Below are positions 34,791-47,338 of a stretch of DNA of 64,000 bases, piece by piece. Made by a program: the position numbers and the translations under genes. The notes below the pieces were generated by a model. It saw nothing but the letters and a program-made list of their open reading frames with translations, ran no database searches and was not told where the DNA came from. The stretch is taken from NCBI GenBank assembly GCA_024305745.1, contig JAHRBS010000008.1, positions 806,001 through 870,000 on the forward strand. The letters are read 5' to 3'. How positions within the stretch are numbered: position 1 is the first letter of the stretch; each line of letters starts with the position of its first letter. This stretch comes from Polyporus tsugae (lineage: Eukaryota; Basidiomycota; Agaricomycetes; Polyporales; Polyporaceae).

Positions 34791-36030
34791 ATACAGTTAT
34801 CAACCGCCCAACGTAACGCCCAATTGAGGTGTTGACATTTTCTCCATCAATTCTTGGGCTATTGACACTATTCTGGTATCAAACGATAGCTACAGTACTT
34901 CCGAAAAATTCAGGATCCATTGTGCATTGTATTTCAATGAAAGATGAACTTGACCGCCTGAATTTCGTTTGAGCGCCTAATTTGCCGGTTTCACCCCCAA
35001 ACGTAACACTCCGGCCTCAATCCTGCTGCGCAGTCATCTCTATCAGGGAAAGACTTCCTTATCATTGCAAGATGACTGAACATTAAGTATTCAAAATTTC
35101 ATCCTGAGGTATCGTGATTCAGATGACGCATAGAGGAAATATTCACGGGTAGTGGGTGTGGCGCGACACAGGCAAATCTGCCTACATTTACAGCAAGATT
35201 CCTGGGCTTTGTGGCACCATTGTGTGCCCATATTTTACATATAGTCGAGCAATAACACACAGAATATGTTGCAACAAGAACGGAGAGGAAAGCTTCTCAC
35301 ACCATCGAGATATGGGCGAAATGTTACACTAGACGGGGGTGTTCCGTCAGCCGGTTGATGACTGTATGACCCAAGTTTACTTCGGAGTGGCGACCTGGCA
35401 GGAGTCAGAAGAGAAGAGCCCAGGTAGCCATTGGACACTACATATGTGATACGGGTGTAAAACGTTCAGTGCTTAAAGCAACAAATCTCTAACATTGGCC
35501 AGTCGTTACCTTCCTTGCATACTGACTGTACTTACCTTTCCCTTGATTGGGGGGTGCATGCAATTTGGATTCCGCAGCCCATGACGGCATGGCCGGGCCG
35601 CGTCGTGTGCTGTGCCACGGCCTACTAGTACTTAGCCGCTGACTCACTGATGAATCCATCGCCCAACCCGGACTGTTGCTGGAATTCCTTTCGTTAACGT
35701 TGTAAGTCTGATCACCTCCAAGATTTTTCCTCGTCTCATACGCCGTCGACGTTGTCACTGAAGAACCTTTTCCAGCCTGCTAAGGGCAATGGGATCCGCG
35801 TGCCGGTCGACACAGCCCCTTCCATGCTAGCTGTCATCTCGTCACCACAACTAATTGCGCCTGACAAAGCTTGCGGCCTTCCCTCTGTGTCTTCCATGTC
35901 TCTTTTGAATTCGCAGGACAGTGCATCTCATGCATATACTGGTACCGCCATCTCGATGACTTCACGACGAGTATAAGTAGCGAGCAGCTAGCTCCCTCAG
36001 ACTCGGAAGCATCACGTCACGACTTCAGTC
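34791..36030. other. Intergenic, AT-richer, no gene seen
   Basis: 1.24 kb between MFS copy C and the degenerate peptidase, more AT-rich than the rest, with no convincing open frame. No repeat or RNA gene was recognised. Confidence 0.5.
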
Positions 36031-37803
36031 ATGTACGCTCTCACCTGGTGCTCTCTCTCTTTGGTCCTTGTAATGCCTGTTGCCTTAGGTGCCCCAAGTG
36101 TCGGCGCTGACGCTTATTTCGGCGGGATCATGCGGTCATTATCGCGTCGCGATACCATCGGGGTGGCTATTGGTGTGGGGGCTGCTGCAAACGGGTGAGT
36201 TCCTCTTCCCGTGGGTTTCCATGGCTGATATCCAAACACTAAGTATTCGGAAATGCATAGAACATACTCAGCTCCTGCCACAGTCGGATACTCTGATATA
36301 TCATTTGTTATTTGTGAGCAATTCCGCGGTCCGTCTGGCTCGTTCTCCTTCCGAGTCACTGACTGCGGCGTATTATCCAGCAACTCGTCTGGGTGATTTC
36401 GTGGCCGTCTCCACTGATTGCCAAACTCAGTCGTGCAAGGACTTCAACGGCACTTTGTATGACGCCAGCGAGTCCTTTCAGCCCTTCGATAATACTATCG
36501 TACAGCTGTCCTACGGCGCAGATGCAAGCAGTGTCATTGGCCAAGACTCGGTCACCATCGGCGGCCTATCCATACCGGACCAGACTTTGGCAGCCATCAA
36601 CAGTTTCAACAGGAGCGATCTTTTCAACGGGACTGCCGGTATTTTGGGCTTGGGTTTTCCTTTAACCGGGTGGGTAATTTGTACTCAGCTTAGTGGCTTC
36701 GCTCTAGGACTAATACTTGACGTCTTACAGCTACACCGCCGCTATCTTTGGTGCATCTTCATTGCCTTCTTCTGTATTAGGAAATTTCTCCACCGTGTCC
36801 GACACTAGGGTACTGGAAGCTCGAGACAAAAATGGCACAGATCCGTTGGACGCTATAGCAAATATTCTTAGCCTGTTGTATGCTCACGGCCCCATTGTTC
36901 CTTCCCTGTTTACCTATGGGAATATCAACGAACCTCTCTTCTCCGTGAGTACACTGATAGCTGATTCAAGTTGCTCCTGAATTGACGTCGCCTTAGCTCA
37001 CCTTTGATCGTAACCTCTCGGGCAGCGCCGGGTCTGGTGAGCTCACGATCGGGAGCCTGCCCACCGGTGTCGATAGCTCGAGTCTGGCCTGGGCCCCCGT
37101 CCGCCTTTACGACTTCGGGAACGCAAGTCTGCCAGTGTAAGTCTGTATTCGCCTCTCCGGATTCGCTTTGTCTCCCTCACAGATGTGCTGGATAGGAATT
37201 GGGAGGTAGAGATAGACGCCGTCTTTCTCGATGGTGAAGCCTTGCCCGAATCCTCTCAGATACCCAAGGTAACGGCCGTAGTAGACACGGTAAGTATCCA
37301 CACTCATTCACGCGCCCACGGTCCTCCGAGTCTCTATGCCATATCCAACTCATTCCCGACACCTACACCTCTGCTAGACTGCGACCGCCACGGGCGGACC
37401 CAAGGAGGCCATCGACGCGATCCTCGACACCATGTTGGCCACCCCCGCCTGCAATGTCTCGCACACCCTCTCCTTCCAAATCGGCGGCAGGCTCTTCCCC
37501 GTTGCGCCCCAGGACCTCGTCCAACTCACGGGCAATGGATGCGGGTGCACAGCGAACGTCGAGGATATCGACTCCCTAAGGTCGAACTGGTCGCTATACA
37601 GCTGGCGGCTCGGTTCGGCGTTCCTGAAGAGCAACCTGGTGGCGTTCGACTACGGGAACCTGACACACCCGAGCGTCGAGCCGCCGCGGATGGGGTTCCT
37701 GTCGCTGGGGCCAGGGTCGAATGACGCGCGGTCGAGCGGGGTTGGGGTCGAGCGTTGCGGGTGGCTCACTCTGATATCGGTGTGGCTTGCCATGATGCTG
37801 TAG
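36031..37803 (+). CDS. Aspartic-peptidase homologue with degenerate active site
   Basis: About 540 residues, related to the peptidase at 10370-12479. It has a signal peptide (MYALTWCSLSLVLVMPVALG), matching exon boundaries, TIGGLSIPDQTLAAINSF, GTAGILGLGFP, FQIGGRLFPVAPQDL and YGNLTHPSVEPPRMGFLSL, and a hydrophobic C-terminus (CGWLTLISVWLAMML) like a GPI or tail anchor. The exon that should begin DTGSSDLW starts at 36381 and reads STRLGDFVAVSTDC. The intron sits in the same place and phase as in the intact gene, so the Asp is replaced. The second motif, split by an intron after 37289, reads VDT then TATATGGPKEA instead of DTGNS. Both motifs are abnormal, so it is probably a non-catalytic paralogue or a young pseudogene with a still-open frame. 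Confidence 0.8.
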
Positions 37804-37904
37804 ATGTCGCGAGTATTCATATCGGAGCTGGGATAAGGTAGTGCTAACAGCTAGGTCGATCGTCGCAAAGCGCACAGTGCAAGGAAACCTGGGTACCTCT
37901 CTCG

Positions 37905-38460
37905 CTTTTGGATCATCTGCTGGGAAATGTCGATCATGTCGTCGAACATGTCGCGCACCTTCGCGGTGCTGAACGCGGGTATGAGCAGCCGGTCTATATG
38001 CACCCCGTATGTCAGTCAGCGATTCAGAATCTCCTAGTAGCTAGGTGTACGTACGTGTGACGCCCCAATTCTCCTCGCCTGGATATGCCTGCAAAGTTCA
38101 AATCAGATCGTCATCTCCCGGATTCGAACCACAGCTTGTAAGCGACGCTGGACGTACAGTGAAAAGGCCCTGCGAGACCCCCGACGATGGCTTTGCTGAA
38201 CCGCTTGTCGTTGCTGACCTCGTTCATCAATTCATACGACGATACTATCATCGTCTGGCGGGCTGTCGAGCGGAAATACGGTTAGCAAGTAGCATATACT
38301 CAACCCACAGCGTAGCTTCGGCGGGGCCTTACTGATCAAGTTCAGCTGGTAGATTTCGCCATACTGGTCAGCGAGCAGCTCGAACGTACGCAGCGGGACC
38401 TCCTCGTCTATCTGTGTGACGTGTCCGAGGAGTGGGAGCGCGCGAACGATTACGCGCACC
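37905..38460 (-). pseudogene. Truncated cytochrome P450 gene (CYP505/CYP102-like N-terminus)
   Basis: Minus-strand fragments read LPLLGHVTQIDEEVPLRTFE, LLADQYGEIYQLNLI, VSSYELMNEVSNDKRFSKAI, AYPGEENWGVT, then HRLLIPAFSTAKVRDMFDD and MIDISQQMIQK. This matches the start of the self-sufficient P450:reductase fusions from the proline-rich turn to the B'-C region. The pieces join through plausible introns, but a frame change occurs after SKAIVGG (about 38180), and homology stops after QMIQK at 37905. The membrane or proline-hinge start, the I-helix, the heme cysteine and the whole reductase half are absent. It lies between the ERG6 stop and the stop of the degenerate peptidase, so it is a relic. 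Confidence 0.8.
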
Positions 38461-38698
38461 TGAGGTCCTTCGAAGCCTTATGAGTTATGACGAGCACGGA
38501 AAGAGCATGAGCCGCTCGGATGCACATCACGCCCGCTTGGTGTTCGACATTCCCCGACTCCCGAAACGACCGGATACCGTCCATACAACAAGACCCATTG
38601 AATATCGTGTGTAAGCAGTGATTATGAGGGGTATACAGCAATCTAGGATATCGAATGTCTAACGATGGTGTGCCATGTCCAAGTGTGATACGACCAGA

Positions 38699-40329
38699 TC
38701 AGTTTTGTGGCTTCCTCGACACGACGAGGTACATCGGCGTGAACAGCTACGAACCCAAAACACAATCAGGCTCACTCCCTCAAACAGACGACGGACACGG
38801 GCGATCAAATTTAACGCACCTTCTCGCGACCGCTCTTGACGAGCGCATCCGCCGCGATCTTGAGGGTCTCGCCGACCTCCCACGTGCCCTTGGGCACGAT
38901 CCCGAGCTTCTCGATAAACCACAGCCCGTGGTGCGTCACGAACTTGCCGCTCGAGCTCATCCGCCACACCGTGAATATGTCCCACACCGTCTGCGCCTTG
39001 CGGATGTCGCCCTCGAGCGGGTAGTACCACGGGATCGGGTCCGGCCGATCCGCAAGGTCCTCCTCGTGCTCGATCTGGAAGCCGACCTTGAGAATCGCCT
39101 CGCGGGCCTTAGCCAGCGGCCGCATCTCGGGGATGCCGTTCCCGATCTCAATCTCGTGCGCGACCTCCTTGTGCGAGGGGATCGACGGGTCCCACTTGTC
39201 GGTCATGCACCACTCGTACACGCCGAACTACGCCGAACGTGCTGGATGAGCACAACGGCGCCTCAGGCAAGGAGATAGACAAGCGACTCACCACTCCTCC
39301 GGGCTTGAGCACCTTCATGATCTCGCCGTAAACACCCTCCCATGTTGGCGCGTGGACGGTCGCCTCGATGGCGTACACCGCGTCGAACGAGTTCTCGCCA
39401 AACTGCTCCGAGAGCTTCATGAAGTCGCCCACACTGAACGACAGGCGGTCCGACAGGCCAGCATCCGCAGTCAGCTTGCGTGCGCGCCCGACCTGGAACT
39501 CGTTGTTGTTCAGGCCGACGATCTGCACGTCGGCGAACTGCGCAATCTCGCGCGCGGGACCGCCGATGCCGCAGCCAACGTCGAGCACGCGCATGCCGGG
39601 CTTGAGGTTCATTTTGGAGGCGAGGTAGTGCTCGTGCCGCGCGAGGGCCTGGTAGAATCCCTCGCCCTTGTAGTAGCGCGAGAAGTGGAAGGATGTGCCC
39701 CAGCCGTACTCGTAGAGGCCGGTGGCGCCATCGTAGTAGCCTAGAGATTGGGAGTAAGATGAGCGAATGTGGTCACTATTCCGTGACCGCTAAGGAAGGT
39801 GGTAGCAATGGCTGGCACCCGAACTCCGGGAAACGCGATACTTCGAGTTTATATACTTGTGCTTACAGATCTCAGATTGACTTCGAGCAGTGAGCCAAGG
39901 ACGGTGACTTTGAAATACAGCGCGGTGGGCCGTCGAACCCACGCAACGCAACGTTGTGTTGGCTCGAAATGGGCCAGAAGAGGATCTCATGGCGCGCGCG
40001 AAGTCGCTGTCATGAAGCCTGAAGTGAATGTTTCCTGCCAGCAAACCGCACGCGACAACAAGCTCCGCAAACATGTTCGCTGGCATGCCTCTCGGTGGGA
40101 ACAGTCCGGGGACATGAACCACCGTGGAGAGAAGGAAGAAAGCAGGAAACTGCCGTTGCTCGGAAGGGCACGCACCGTTGATGACGTCCACGTAGTTCTC
40201 GAGGCGGTTCTCCGTGTCGTGCGAGGCCTCCTTGCTGACGTCCTTCTGCCAGAACTGAGTGTAGCCCTCGATGCGGCGGCCGACGCGCCCGTCTGCGTGA
40301 GCAGAGGTTTCGGTGATAGAGACGGACAT
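38699..40329 (-). CDS. ERG6: Sterol 24-C-methyltransferase
   Basis: Ergosterol-pathway enzyme moving a methyl group from S-adenosylmethionine to C24 of zymosterol or lanosterol, at the endoplasmic reticulum and lipid droplets. Four exons (40329-40176, 39740-39292, 39227-38820, 38746-38699) give 352 residues. Sterol-binding [20 protein letters not shown] lies near residue 52. The SAM motif [15 protein letters not shown] follows, then [34 protein letters not shown] and the methyltransferase C-domain [15 protein letters not shown]. It ends [15 protein letters not shown]. Intron 1 is 435 bases, far longer than the others; its frame stays open from exon 1 to about 39790. The enzyme looks intact. 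Confidence 0.95.
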
Positions 40330-41546
40330 TGCGCGCAATGTTTTGTGCAGAGACGACGGGGAGACTGGTTGGAACTGAGAAAGGAAAAGGCGGGTGGGCG
40401 AAAGAGGGGTGCAACGAGCAAACGTCGCGCCGTGGGTCCACTTTTATGTTGGCGCCCGACTGCATCCAGGAAATCAAATACAGACGCCCGTCCCCACCAC
40501 GCCATTCTGTGCGCGGGCCAATCAGCGGCTGCCGCACGAACCACGTCGTGTGAGTCGCCCGAGCCTCGATGTTCTCGGGCTCCGCGGCGTCGGACGCAGC
40601 GTTGCCGGAGGCCAACAACGGGAGTGCAATGCCTACAACTGTAAAATTCGCCAGCGAAGCAACTACTGCCGAGCAACGCGAAACCCCCAGGGCAAGAGAC
40701 ATGCTAGGTTTAATTGTGTCGTGCGACATTCAACCCGCCCGAAGGAATTTGGTGGCTTACAAACGTGCAACGTTCCCCGCATTTGTGCGCAAGAGTCATG
40801 ACGAGCGCAAGGGGATGGGGTCCGACGGCCCGTTTACGAAGCGACATTATTAGTTCCAGGCCTTCTCGGGCCCACTAAGTTGCTCCATTATGACCGGTTC
40901 TCGAACTTGATCCAAACTTATCAACCGTATGTACAGAGGATGGACAGCGACCGGACGTTAACCACCAAAACGTCAAGAGCCACGAATGTCATAGCTAACT
41001 AGTCAACTCACTTAGGCCGAATCGGTAACCTCGTAAGCTGATGCTCCGAACTGATGGTGTTTTGAATCGGCTTCAAATGGACTCAGCAGTGCGTGCGCAA
41101 GCCAAGTCAACGACAGCGGCGAAGGAGAACTGGTCAAACAACGACAACGTGTTACGACAAGAAGACGACAAGACGGCGAGGAAATGCATATGCGTATGGT
41201 GGTACCGATGATGCTGACATTGATGCTAATCGTCAGAGTGCAAGTGCAGTGGAGTGCGAGCGCAAGACGAAGGACAGACATGTGGGGCGAAACGACCAGA
41301 GAAAACACACAACACAACAGCTAGTACACAGCGCAAGACACGATCTACCCCCCCCCTCAACGAAGCTGGCATCGACACCGAAACCGATACCGACACCGAC
41401 ATCGTAATACATCGTCCCATTCACCATAGAGATTGCGATACTTTTGGTTGTGTCCCGACCCATGCCCATCGCAGCGTCGACCCTCAAGCACCCAACCCAA
41501 CCATCGCACCCCCGTCTCTAGCCCATCAACCTAACACCCAGCCCGA
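40330..41546. other. Intergenic, ERG6 promoter side
   Basis: Upstream of ERG6 and downstream of the G3BP-like gene, both on the minus strand. A minus-strand frame (40729 to about 40440, beginning MSLALGVSRCSAVVASL) looks like a leader with a hydrophobic start, but I could not join it to ERG6 or any domain. No repeat or RNA gene recognised. Confidence 0.4.
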
Positions 41547-43461
41547 CTATACCTTCGGGGGCGGACCACCACGGCCGCGCCCACCAGGTCCACCACGCCC
41601 ACGGAAGGTGCCACGTCCACGGTCGCCGTTAATTGGAGGCCCACGCGGTGGCGGACGCTCCCCACGCTCCTTCCTCGTCTCAACGATGATGCGCGCCTGG
41701 CCTGCGCCACCGTCGGTCTCGATGCGGATACCACCCTCACCGCCCTGCGCTACCGGGAGCGACGCCGTGATAGCGCGTTTCGCAGCGTCGAGACTGTGGA
41801 ACTCGAGGAACGCGCACGCCTTGTTGCGCACGATCTCAAGCTCCTTGATCGGCCCGAAGCGCGAGGTAAGCACTTGCCGCAGCGCCGCGTCCGGCACGTT
41901 CTCGGTTACGCTCTGCGTATTGTCATGAGCCCGGTGTACGTAAAATCGAGGGGAGATATTACGTACCTTGACGAAACATTGCGGCGTCGCCACGGTCTGG
42001 GCGGCAATGTAAGCGGGGTGTCCCTGCGTGACGGGCGGTCGTTGAGGGGCAGGAGGCTGAGGTCCAGGAGCGGGCGATGCACTACTTGTCGGTGCGGGAG
42101 CCTCGGAGGTACCACGCGATTGGCTGGCAACAGCAGAGCCCCATCCCTTCGCGCCAGTGGCTGCGAGTGAGGCCCACGACTTTGGCGCAGAAGGCGCAGG
42201 TGCCACGGGTACGGGTGCAGGTGCAGGCGCAGCAGCAACAGGTGGTGGGGGCTGCTGAGGAGGCTGAACGGGAGCCGCAGGGGGTGGAGCGAGTTGCTGG
42301 GGCGGAGGAGGTGCAGGGGAGACGGGAGCAGGGGAGGCGGTTGAGGCAGGCTCAGGGGCAGGAGCGGGAGTAGGTTCGCGAGGAGCAGCGACAAGCTCAG
42401 GCTTAATCTCGGGCGCGTGGCCGTTGACCTGAGGAGAGGCAGCGGGAACTGGTGAAGGTGCGCGGTCTTCAACGACGGGTGCGGGAGGAGGGGTAGGAGA
42501 AGGGACAGGCTCTGGCTCAACAGGAGGAGGAGGAGGAGGAGGAGGGGAGGCCGGGGCAGGAGGTGCGTAGTCAGGAGCAGTCGGCGCCGTGACGTCGGCC
42601 TCGGGCTCGTCACTGTCCTCGACAGATTCCTCCTTCAGGAAGCGGAATATGTCGTTGAGGACGAAGTACCCGTTGGGCTGCTCGGCGAGGAAGAAAGTCT
42701 GAACAAACTTCTTCCAAGCCTCCCCCTTGTTCGACATCTCGCCGATGACCTGAATGATGATACCGCCATTTGCCGAGGACTGGGCATCAACCGAGTGAAT
42801 GAAGACCTTGCAGTCTTGGAAGCCAATCGACGTGATCTTGCTGTGGATTTCCTGGAAGAGATAGGTGAGCAACGTGTAACGTAATGAATGAGAACTAGGA
42901 CTCCAGGGCATTGGCCACCGCCATGAAACAAACTACGGGGAACTGTACTACTCCTGGGCCAAACCCATTGGCGCCTTAAACATGGGAGAAAAGTGAAACA
43001 CAGAATATCAAGAAAACTCAGAGTGTGAGCTGACGGTGAGAGACCTGCACATCGCGTGGCAAATATTCTCTACTCTGCCAAGAGGAGGGGAAGATGGGCG
43101 TCTAATGGTGTGCACGCTGTGGTAGCAAATGTTCCACGGTCCACACTCAGCGTACAACCCAGGGGGATCAGTCAAGCCTGGGCAAGACTTGACAGATGTC
43201 CGAAGGGTGAGTCCCAGAACGCACAGGCCACAACATTTCTTCGTGTGATGGTGGCAGAACGCATGAAGCAAATGGTGCTGCAGGACTCACCGCTTGACCG
43301 AGGCACGGCTTGCCGTCCTCACCCTCAGTGCCGTGGATGAAAGTAGAGGCCTTAGTGTAGAAACAGTGCAAACGATTGGGGTGCTTGTTGACGAAGGTGT
43401 AGTACTGGGGGACGAATTGCCAGCCGACTTCAGAGGGATTGACGGTCGAGCTGTTGGTCAT
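41547..43461 (-). CDS. G3BP-like RNA-binding protein (NTF2 domain, RRM, RGG tail)
   Basis: Predicted stress-granule and deubiquitinase-cofactor protein (G3BP/Bre5/Nxt3 family), cytoplasmic. Three exons (43461-43291, 42851-41967, 41912-41547) give 473 residues. The NTF2-like domain (about 10-128) reads VGWQFVPQYYTFVNKHP, FYTKASTFIHG, VDAQSSANGGIIIQVIG, and KKFVQTFFLAEQPNGYFVLN with DIFRFL. A long Pro/Ala/Glu low-complexity linker follows. The RRM begins QCFVK-SVTENVPDAALRQ, has its RNP1-like part at NKACAFLEFHSL, and leads into an arginine/glycine tail (RGRGTFRGRGGPGGRGRGG). Intron 1 is 439 bases, the other only 54. It starts 382 bases from het-C on the opposite strand. Confidence 0.9.
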
Positions 43462-43843
43462 GATGGGACTGCAGATGAAGCTGAGAGCACCCAGTTTAAG
43501 CATGTGTGGAATGCTAGACGCAAGTAAAACGCACCGTGAGGGCCGAGGACGCGATGGGACGGGGACGATGGGGCCACGGAGGCGAGGGATGGTGGGGAGG
43601 AGGGTGCGATGAGCAATACAACAAAATTCTAGGCGCGCACTGACGCTGCCTGTGGCGTTGACCCAAGGTTCAATCTCCGCAGCGAAGTTATGCGATGCGG
43701 AGTGTGATGCTTTGATCGCCGACCCAAATGAGGTCGGGCTGCTATTGGCTTTTGACGTCATGGCGGTCCAGCAACATCGCCACGCCAAGTCTTCATCGGA
43801 AGTGGCCCAGAGGGTCCGCGAACACAGCTGAACACTCACCACC
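43462..43843. promoter_or_regulatory. Bidirectional promoter between G3BP-like gene and het-C
   Basis: The two genes start head to head 382 bases apart, so this interval must hold both promoters and both leaders. Toward the G3BP-like gene, a TCTGCAG acceptor just before ATG 43461 suggests a leader intron. I cannot name specific factor sites. Confidence 0.55.
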
Positions 43844-46800
43844 ATGTCCTCTACCGTGTATCTATTACTTCTGGTTCTCTGTATCGTTATTCTTTGTATT
43901 CCTGGAGAAGGAGTATACGCATTCGGCGCGGGGAACATCCCAAGGTATGTTTAACTCCATTGATTCATCTATGGGGGTTCAATCGCCAACCTCCTGGCAG
44001 TTTTGCATTCTTAGAAGGGACGGCTTTCCGCCATGGGGATATCGTAAGTTGCCTCTTTTGCGCGTAGATCGATTATTGCTCACCCGCCGCAGGAAGATAC
44101 CCTTGGAGAGGTCGCCAAGAAGGCAGGAGGGTTTGCCCTTGGGGCACTGATCGGCAAGGGAGGATCCAAGTTTTCCGGGTTGGACATCAAACGCGTGTAC
44201 TTCGGGTGCGTCCTTATGTGCTCTCGCGGAAGAATCGCGATCTCTCATCGTGCGGCTGTGTCGTAGGAATTGGTTGAGAGATTACAGTCAGGTTCGGAGC
44301 ACATGCCCCGTCACTATTTCCGTCCACCCAGACTGAAAGGCGCGCGTATCCAGGCAGTCGATGTCGCGGGTCTTCAGAAGTTGCAGCTGCAGGTGCGTGC
44401 CTATATGCGCCCCTGTCGCAAACGTGCTAGCACCAACGACGATCACGTAGACGATCATTAATCTCTGCATGGTCCTCGGGTTCATGGTGAGTCACCTGGC
44501 ACAATGCTATCTTGCATTTTTAATCTTCGAATGGAACGCATATAGGCACATGGATATGCCACACATGAATTTGAAGTAACCGAGGAGCGCCTCGGCGTGT
44601 ACCTTCCGGTGCGTAAACCAAATTTCTGAATTCATGTACAGGGAGACCTCACGTAAATGCGACTCACAGACAGAACACATCGACAACCCGAAAGGTTATC
44701 CCGATAATGCTAGACAATACCACCCTAAATTGCGGCCGCCAGTCGACGTACGTAAATCATGCCCGTTTTCTGCTGTTAATTTGCTCATCCCGCTTGACAC
44801 GGTAAGCCAAGAGAGTTGGAGATCGACCCGCGCACGGGAATGAAGAACTATATTGCGAATGGTACGTTCGGTCTTGTCAGTGTCCTTGATGTTGCCCAAC
44901 TTACCGTTCGGTCAGAGAACGGTTCCTGGGATACGTCTAAAGCTCTCGTCCGCCGCACGCTCGAGCGTTGCATCCAAATTGGCCGTCAAGGTCGTGCGAC
45001 CAACAACAAGGTTGACACCTACGAGTCCTACCGTCTCCTCGGTCAAGCAGTTTGTGTTTTCACCCTCGTATGGCGCATATCGTCGACTCAGTACGGACTA
45101 GTTGCACACACTGGAGGACTTCCCCGCACACTCGAACTTCTGCGAGCTCGCACTCGTGATGATGGGCCACCACGATGTGTTCATCCATATCGGTGACCAG
45201 TGCAGGATCCAGGCTCCCGGCGGAAAGCAGGTTGCACCCCTGGTCACAGGTGAGATCGCGGTTACGATGTTTGTGTAAGCATATACTCAGTAGCAAGTCT
45301 CCCAGGTACCTTCGGATCAAGCGACTTCATCCACAGTCTTCTTGGAGGTAAGCCGTAACATCCTTAGATACCGAATCGCGGATATACTCATCTCGTACCC
45401 TCTGATAGAGGCCACCGACCATATTGTACGTTCGTGCATGCGTGCTTTTGTATAAGGTATAACCACCTCTCTTGCAGAGTCAAGCCTCCGTTTCGGACCT
45501 GAACGCCGAACTCGATAAGGCTCGCGCTAAAGCTGGTAGCGATCGTGGAGGCAATGGTCCTGCAGACACGCTACGCGACCTGCTCTTCAAGTTGCCTGGT
45601 GGAGACAGTCGCGAGATGGAGCGCGAAATGGACAGCGTCGAGCGTATCCGCGCTGGGCCTCAACAAGGCGGGAAACGGCCCGAGGACATGACCCCGCAGG
45701 AGCTGCACTCGGTGCTGTGGCAGGTGTTGACTTTCCGTGACTCCGTCGTGAAGAAGATCGAGAAGACGATTGGTACGTAGTTAAGCGTTGGAAACTGGCG
45801 CATATAGTCGGCGTATGCTGAATGGGCCCCGTTGTAGAGAGGATTCCCGGCCTTGGTCCCTTCATCGAGAAGCTCATGGACTCGATCTCCGGTAGGTGCC
45901 TCAACTTGGAAGGTACTTCATTCATTTGCTCATATAATGTCTTTAGTCTTCGTCTTCACCACTCTGGAGCCGTTCTTGAAGCCCATCATGCAACAGGCTA
46001 CCAGCGGTCTCCAGTTGGCGTCTGGAGAGGTCATTAACAGCCAGGACCAGTATGAGGTGTTCAACGACCCCAGGGCTGTGAGTTTGGGGACCTGTATGTT
46101 GGAACGATAGATCACTTCTGACGATGATATGTAGTCGGATCCCACTCACTCTTTCCTGAGCAAGGATCACTTCGTACGTATATCCTTATTGCGTCTTTTG
46201 ACTGAGGGTACTGATTCGAGTGTATAGAATCTGATCCTGAACGAGACCGCTGGGAATCTGGGCAAGATCATTCTGGTTTGTGAAGAATTATTCTGTTCGA
46301 TAATGATTGGTGACTGATATCCCCCAAGACGCACACGGCCAACCTTGTTGTTAAGGCGTGGGACGACACCTCGGTAAACGTCCACCACGTCACAGAAGAC
46401 ATTCTGCAATGCCTGTACGTCGATCACTGCCTTCGCAACTTACAGGTATTCATTGATCTTGGATGCATATACCAGCTTCCACCCCGAATTCCATGACCGC
46501 AACTCACAGATCCAGCGTGAAATGCTCAACTATATGCACAGCTGGGTACAGGGTCTGGGCAGCAAACAACATGACGTGTTCCGTCGATTGACCAAGCAGG
46601 CCGTACGCAACCACGAGAACACGCGCCTTGGGAGCTCCGGTGCTGCTGCGGCTCCTCACCAAGGGACTTACGCGCACAACGCGGGCCTACAAACCCAGAG
46701 CCAGCTCGGTGGCTACGCCAACCAAATCCCCGGGATGTCGCAAGCACAGGGCGTCCTCGGTCAGGCACAGGGTCTATTTGGGAAGTTCAACGGTGGCGGG

Positions 46801-47307
46801 GCCAACCTCGGCATTGGAAGGGAGGGTCCGGAAGGTGAAGGGCCGGGTGGCTTCTTTAGCGGATCCGCACCCCCGATAGCTGCACGCCCGCTGTCCACGG
46901 GGGAGGCGGCATCATACTACGGCGGGTCAGCGTCCGCGCCTCGTCCTGTGTCGCCGTCCTACCTGCCACCGGCTGGCCCGCCTCCGTCTGGGCCTCGTCC
47001 TACCTATAACGAGGGGTCGTCCTATCTGCCGCCCTCCGGGCCACCTCCGTCGCACGGCCACGGCTACAGTGACTACCCTCCCTCAGGACCTCCCTTCCAG
47101 CCTCCAAGCCAGCCGGGGTACGCGCCGAGCTACGCATCGGCTTCCCCCGTTTCGTTCCCCGGCGCGAACGTCCCGGGAGGCGGATATCCAGGGCAGTCGA
47201 CCTATCCCGGACAGTCCACATACCCAGGACAATCGACGTACCCCGGACAGGGGGGCCCACCTGGGGCCCCGATGGGGTTTGATATGCCGAACGCTGACGC
47301 GCCGTAC

Positions 47308-47338
<31 letters not shown>

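Noticed and set aside
3768..37803. Transporter plus peptidase pair as one inverted duplication unit
   Set aside because: On the left the transcription order is peptidase then transporter, on the right transporter then peptidase, with unrelated genes between. Independent duplications explain it better.
38105..38130. GATTCGAACC, resembling a tRNA T-loop on the minus strand
   Set aside because: No acceptor, D or anticodon stem can be drawn around it. It lies in an intron of the P450 relic.
41254..41928. 224-codon plus-strand open frame
   Set aside because: Antisense to the RRM and RGG exon of the G3BP-like gene; no domain.
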